Of a stretch of 64,000 nucleotides of DNA, positions 61,810 to 64,000 are shown piece after piece. The translations under genes were made by a program, and so were the position numbers. The first letter of the stretch is position 1. The number at the start of each line of letters is the position of its first letter. Location of the stretch: assembly GCA_958453305.1 (NCBI GenBank), contig CAUDXH010000005.1, positions 1 through 64,000 of the forward strand. Direction: 5' to 3'. The notes under the pieces were generated by a model, which did no database searches, was not told the DNA's origin, and saw only the letters and a list, made by a program, of their open reading frames with translations. Source of the DNA: an uncultured Bacteroides sp. GTDB taxonomy: Bacteria > Bacteroidota > Bacteroidia > Bacteroidales > Bacteroidaceae.

Positions 61810-62662
61810 CATTGAAATAGATAAAGATTCAGGGTTTTGTTTTGGGGTAACTACCGCCATTAAAAAGGCAGAAGAAGAGCTTGCCAAAGGCGAAACACTT
61901 TACTGTCTGGGCGACATTGTACATAACGGGCAAGAATGTGAACGGTTAAAAAAGATGGGACTCATTACCATCAATCACGAAGAGTTTGCCCAAATACGTA
62001 ATGCAAAAGTGTTGCTCCGTGCTCACGGAGAGCCCCCCAAAACCTATGAATTAGCCAAGCAGAACCACATTGAAATCATCGATGCCACCTGTCCCGTTGT
62101 TCTCCGGCTGCAAAACAGAATCAAGCAAGAATACGATTTCAATGAACCAAGAGAAAAACAAATTGTTATTTATGGAAAAAAAGGTCACGCAGAAGTGCTA
62201 GGACTGGTGGGGCAGACTAACGGCCAAGCCATTGTCATCGAAAAGCTGGAAGAAGCCGACCGGCTGGATTTCAGCAAAGACATCCGGCTTTATTCACAGA
62301 CCACCAAGTCGCTCGATGAGTTCCGCCAGTTAGTGGCTTACATAGAAGAACATATAAGTCCTTCAGCCACCTTCCGGTATTTCGATACCATCTGCCGACA
62401 GGTAGCCAACCGCATGCCTAACATCCGCCGGTTTGCTTCCTCACACGATTTGATATTTTTCGTATGCGGACATAAAAGTTCCAACGGAAAGATATTATAT
62501 CAGGAGTGCAAGAAAGTAAATCCGAATTCCTATCAGATAGACCAGCCGGAAGAAATTGACAAGAAATTACTTAAAGAGGCACGGTCAATAGGAATATGTG
62601 GAGCTACCTCAACCCCTAAATGGCTGATGAAAGCTTGTAAAAAAGTTATAATGACCGAATAG
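61802..62662 (+). CDS. ispH: 4-hydroxy-3-methylbut-2-enyl diphosphate reductase
   Basis: The protein has 286 residues from the ATG at 61802; a TTG at 61787 opens a longer frame but is less likely. The three iron-sulfur cysteines are visible in SGFCFGV, IDATCPVV and IGICGATSTP, and the family motif VLLRAHGEPP is present. It does the last step of the MEP isoprenoid pathway. cmk and ispH are translationally coupled. Confidence 0.96.
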   Translation: MHNIEIDKDSGFCFGVTTAIKKAEEELAKGETLYCLGDIVHNGQECERLKKMGLITINHEEFAQIRNAKVLLRAHGEPPKTYELAKQNHIEIIDATCPVVLRLQNRIKQEYDFNEPREKQIVIYGKKGHAEVLGLVGQTNGQAIVIEKLEEADRLDFSKDIRLYSQTTKSLDEFRQLVAYIEEHISPSATFRYFDTICRQVANRMPNIRRFASSHDLIFFVCGHKSSNGKILYQECKKVNPNSYQIDQPEEIDKKLLKEARSIGICGATSTPKWLMKACKKVIMTE

Positions 62663-62710
62663 AACTGTAAAAAAAACAGAAAAAGCTACAACAATATAGA
62701 GACATATTCG

Positions 62711-62718
62711 TACATTTG
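62711..62718 (+). promoter_or_regulatory. -7 box of pfkA
   Basis: TACATTTG matches TAnnTTTG, 31 bases before the ATG at 62749. Confidence 0.6.
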
Positions 62719-62748
62719 CAATGCCAAAAAACATAAATATATAATCGT

Positions 62749-63729
62749 ATGGGAACTATTAAATGTGTCGGTATCCTTACTTCAGGAGGCGACGCTCCGG
62801 GTATGAATGCAGCAATCCGAGCCGTAACCCGCTCGGCTATCTATAACGGATTGAAAGTGAAAGGTATCTATAGAGGATACAAAGGACTGATTACTGGAGA
62901 AATCCAAGAATTCAAAACACAAAACGTCAGCAACATCATACAGCTAGGCGGAACCATCTTGAAGACCGCACGTTGTCAAGAGTTTAAAACCCCAGAAGGA
63001 CGCCAAACCGCTTACGAAACCATGAAGCGTGAAGGCATTGATGCGCTGGTAGTAATCGGCGGAGACGGTTCGTTAAGCGGAGCACGCCTGCTGGCACAAG
63101 AATTTGATGTACCTTGTATCGGACTCCCCGGAACAATCGACAACGACCTTTATGGAACAGACACCACCATCGGATACGATACTGCCTTGAACACCATTCT
63201 TGATGCAGTTGATAAAATCCGTGATACTGCTACATCGCATGAACGTCTTTTCTTTGTGGAAGTAATGGGACGTGATGCCGGATTCCTTGCACTAAACGGA
63301 GCTATCGCATCGGGAGCCGAAGCAGCCATCATCCCGGAATTCAACACCGAAGTCGACCAGCTGGAAGAATTCATCAACAATGGTTTCCGTAAGTCAAAAA
63401 ACAGTTCCATCGTGTTGGTAGCCGAAAGCGAAATCACCGGAGGAGCCATGCATTACGCTGAACGTGTAAAAAACGAATATCCGCAATACGATGTACGCGT
63501 AACCATTCTCGGACACTTGCAGCGCGGCGGACGCCCTACTGCTCATGACCGTATCATTGCGAGTCGCATGGGAGTAGCCAGCATTGAAGCCCTGATGGAA
63601 GGACAGCGCAACGTAATGATCGGTATCGAGAACGATCAGATTGTTTATGTTCCGTTTACCAAAGCCATCAAGAATGACAAGCCGATTGACCGCGAACTGG
63701 TGAACGTGCTTCACGAACTTTCTATTTAA
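62749..63729 (+). CDS. pfkA: ATP-dependent 6-phosphofructokinase
   Basis: The protein has 326 residues. Motifs: GILTSGGDAPGMNAAIRA, VIGGDGSLSGA (ATP site), LPGTIDNDLYGTDTTIGYDTA with the catalytic Asp, MGRDAGFLA, and LGHLQRGGRPTAHDR. The GGDGS form fits ATP rather than pyrophosphate as donor. It phosphorylates fructose 6-phosphate in glycolysis. Confidence 0.97.
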   Translation: MGTIKCVGILTSGGDAPGMNAAIRAVTRSAIYNGLKVKGIYRGYKGLITGEIQEFKTQNVSNIIQLGGTILKTARCQEFKTPEGRQTAYETMKREGIDALVVIGGDGSLSGARLLAQEFDVPCIGLPGTIDNDLYGTDTTIGYDTALNTILDAVDKIRDTATSHERLFFVEVMGRDAGFLALNGAIASGAEAAIIPEFNTEVDQLEEFINNGFRKSKNSSIVLVAESEITGGAMHYAERVKNEYPQYDVRVTILGHLQRGGRPTAHDRIIASRMGVASIEALMEGQRNVMIGIENDQIVYVPFTKAIKNDKPIDRELVNVLHELSI

Positions 63730-63754
63730 AAAAGAAACTAAACCCTCCTACTAT

Positions 63755-63792
63755 AAAAAAGCAGTATCACCTAAAACGATACTGCTTTTTTC
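63755..63792. terminator. Terminator after pfkA
   Basis: A 14-base stem including the A and T runs (core GCAGTATC/GATACTGC) with a 9-base loop. Confidence 0.9.
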
Positions 63793-63822
63793 ATTTCCAC
63801 CTCCCCGCTGGAAGCTGTAAAA

Positions 63823-63884
63823 AAAACACTTAGACATCTCACTCACCATACCGAAGCAAATAACAGCAAACGCCTAAGTGTTTT
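63823..63884 (-). terminator. Possible second hairpin terminator (minus strand)
   Basis: The arms 63823-63833 and 63874-63884 pair over 11 bases with a 40-base loop. The T run follows on the minus strand, so it would end a leftward transcript entering from beyond the right edge. Confidence 0.4.
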
Positions 63885-63967
63885 CATTCTCTTCCTGCCA
63901 GCCTCCCATAAAATGATTTCTCAACACACTCCGGTTTCATCACCCTTAAAAAAGATTCCTTCAAACC

Positions 63968-63998
63968 TTGATTAATTCCGTTTAAATGCCTACATTTG
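63968..63998 (+). promoter_or_regulatory. Promoter at the right edge for a gene outside the window
   Basis: TTG at 63968-63970, a 20-base spacer, and TACATTTG at 63991-63998 give one of the best -33/-7 pairs in the window. The gene it would serve is not in view. Confidence 0.5.
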
Positions 63999-64000
63999 TT

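Noticed and set aside
63887..64000. C-terminal end of a minus-strand gene crossing the right edge
   Set aside because: Only 38 codons are visible, several AGG codons are used, and a good plus-strand promoter lies in the same bases; not enough to call a gene.

Overview
The window is chromosomal DNA of a gut-type Bacteroidales, most likely Bacteroides or Phocaeicola. The evidence is a SusC/SusD pair beside a hybrid two-component sensor, a fused lpxC-fabZ gene, the order rpsF-rpsR-rplI / marR / rprY-rprX / EF-G2, and many promoters with the Bacteroides -7 box TAnnTTTG. I see no phage, insertion sequence, CRISPR array or rRNA operon. One tRNA (Ser-GGA) is present. Most of the window is ordinary core genome.

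Region 1 (1-12.6 kb) is a carbohydrate locus. On the left is the periplasmic sensor part of a hybrid two-component regulator, read leftward and apparently broken: a one-base frameshift in a T7 run separates its signal peptide from its propeller, and the frame closes again 25 bases from the window edge. Divergent from it are susC and susD. After a terminator comes a second transcription unit: a KduD-type dehydrogenase, a DUF4861 lipoprotein, a galactitol-type PTS permease (EIIC) with no visible PTS partners, and a KduI isomerase carrying an N-terminal signal peptide. Together these suggest handling of unsaturated uronates, with isomerisation in the periplasm, import by an orphan EIIC protein, and reduction in the cytoplasm. 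This is the least ordinary part of the window. No polysaccharide lyase or glycoside hydrolase lies in this locus within the window.

Region 2 (12.6-32.7 kb) is mixed housekeeping: purA, a Fur-family regulator, an AlkD-like protein, dipeptidyl peptidase III and an AraC-type regulator in one leftward run; recQ; a 3 x 22 bp tandem repeat; an AspT-type transporter; a small lipoprotein; a GNAT acetyltransferase and an M64 peptidase; an Lrp regulator; folA and thyA; two DUF3857 proteins; an outer-membrane beta-barrel protein and a CstA transporter.

Region 3 (32.7-44.9 kb) runs rightward: a GHL10 glycosyl hydrolase-like protein, purM, prfA, a DUF4153 membrane protein, pyrF, then the lipid A block lpxD, lpxC-fabZ, lpxA, an acidic PRiA4-type protein and miaA.

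Region 4 (45-55 kb) holds a glycosyltransferase and mtaB, a tiny cysteine-containing lipoprotein, the ribosomal trio rpsF-rpsR-rplI, a MarR regulator, an RprXY-type two-component system, and an EF-G paralog (EF-G2) whose catalytic histidine is replaced by serine. Region 5 (55-64 kb) holds an ExbB-ExbD-ExbD energy-transduction operon, tRNA-Ser, tatD, a polyprenyl synthetase, tonB, and cmk-ispH-pfkA.

Several start codons were placed later than the longest open frame because a Bacteroides -7 box overlaps the upstream non-ATG candidate (Fur, recQ, marR, cstA) or because an ATG start leaves a clean signal peptide or family N-terminus (outer-membrane protein, DUF4153, miaA, ispH).
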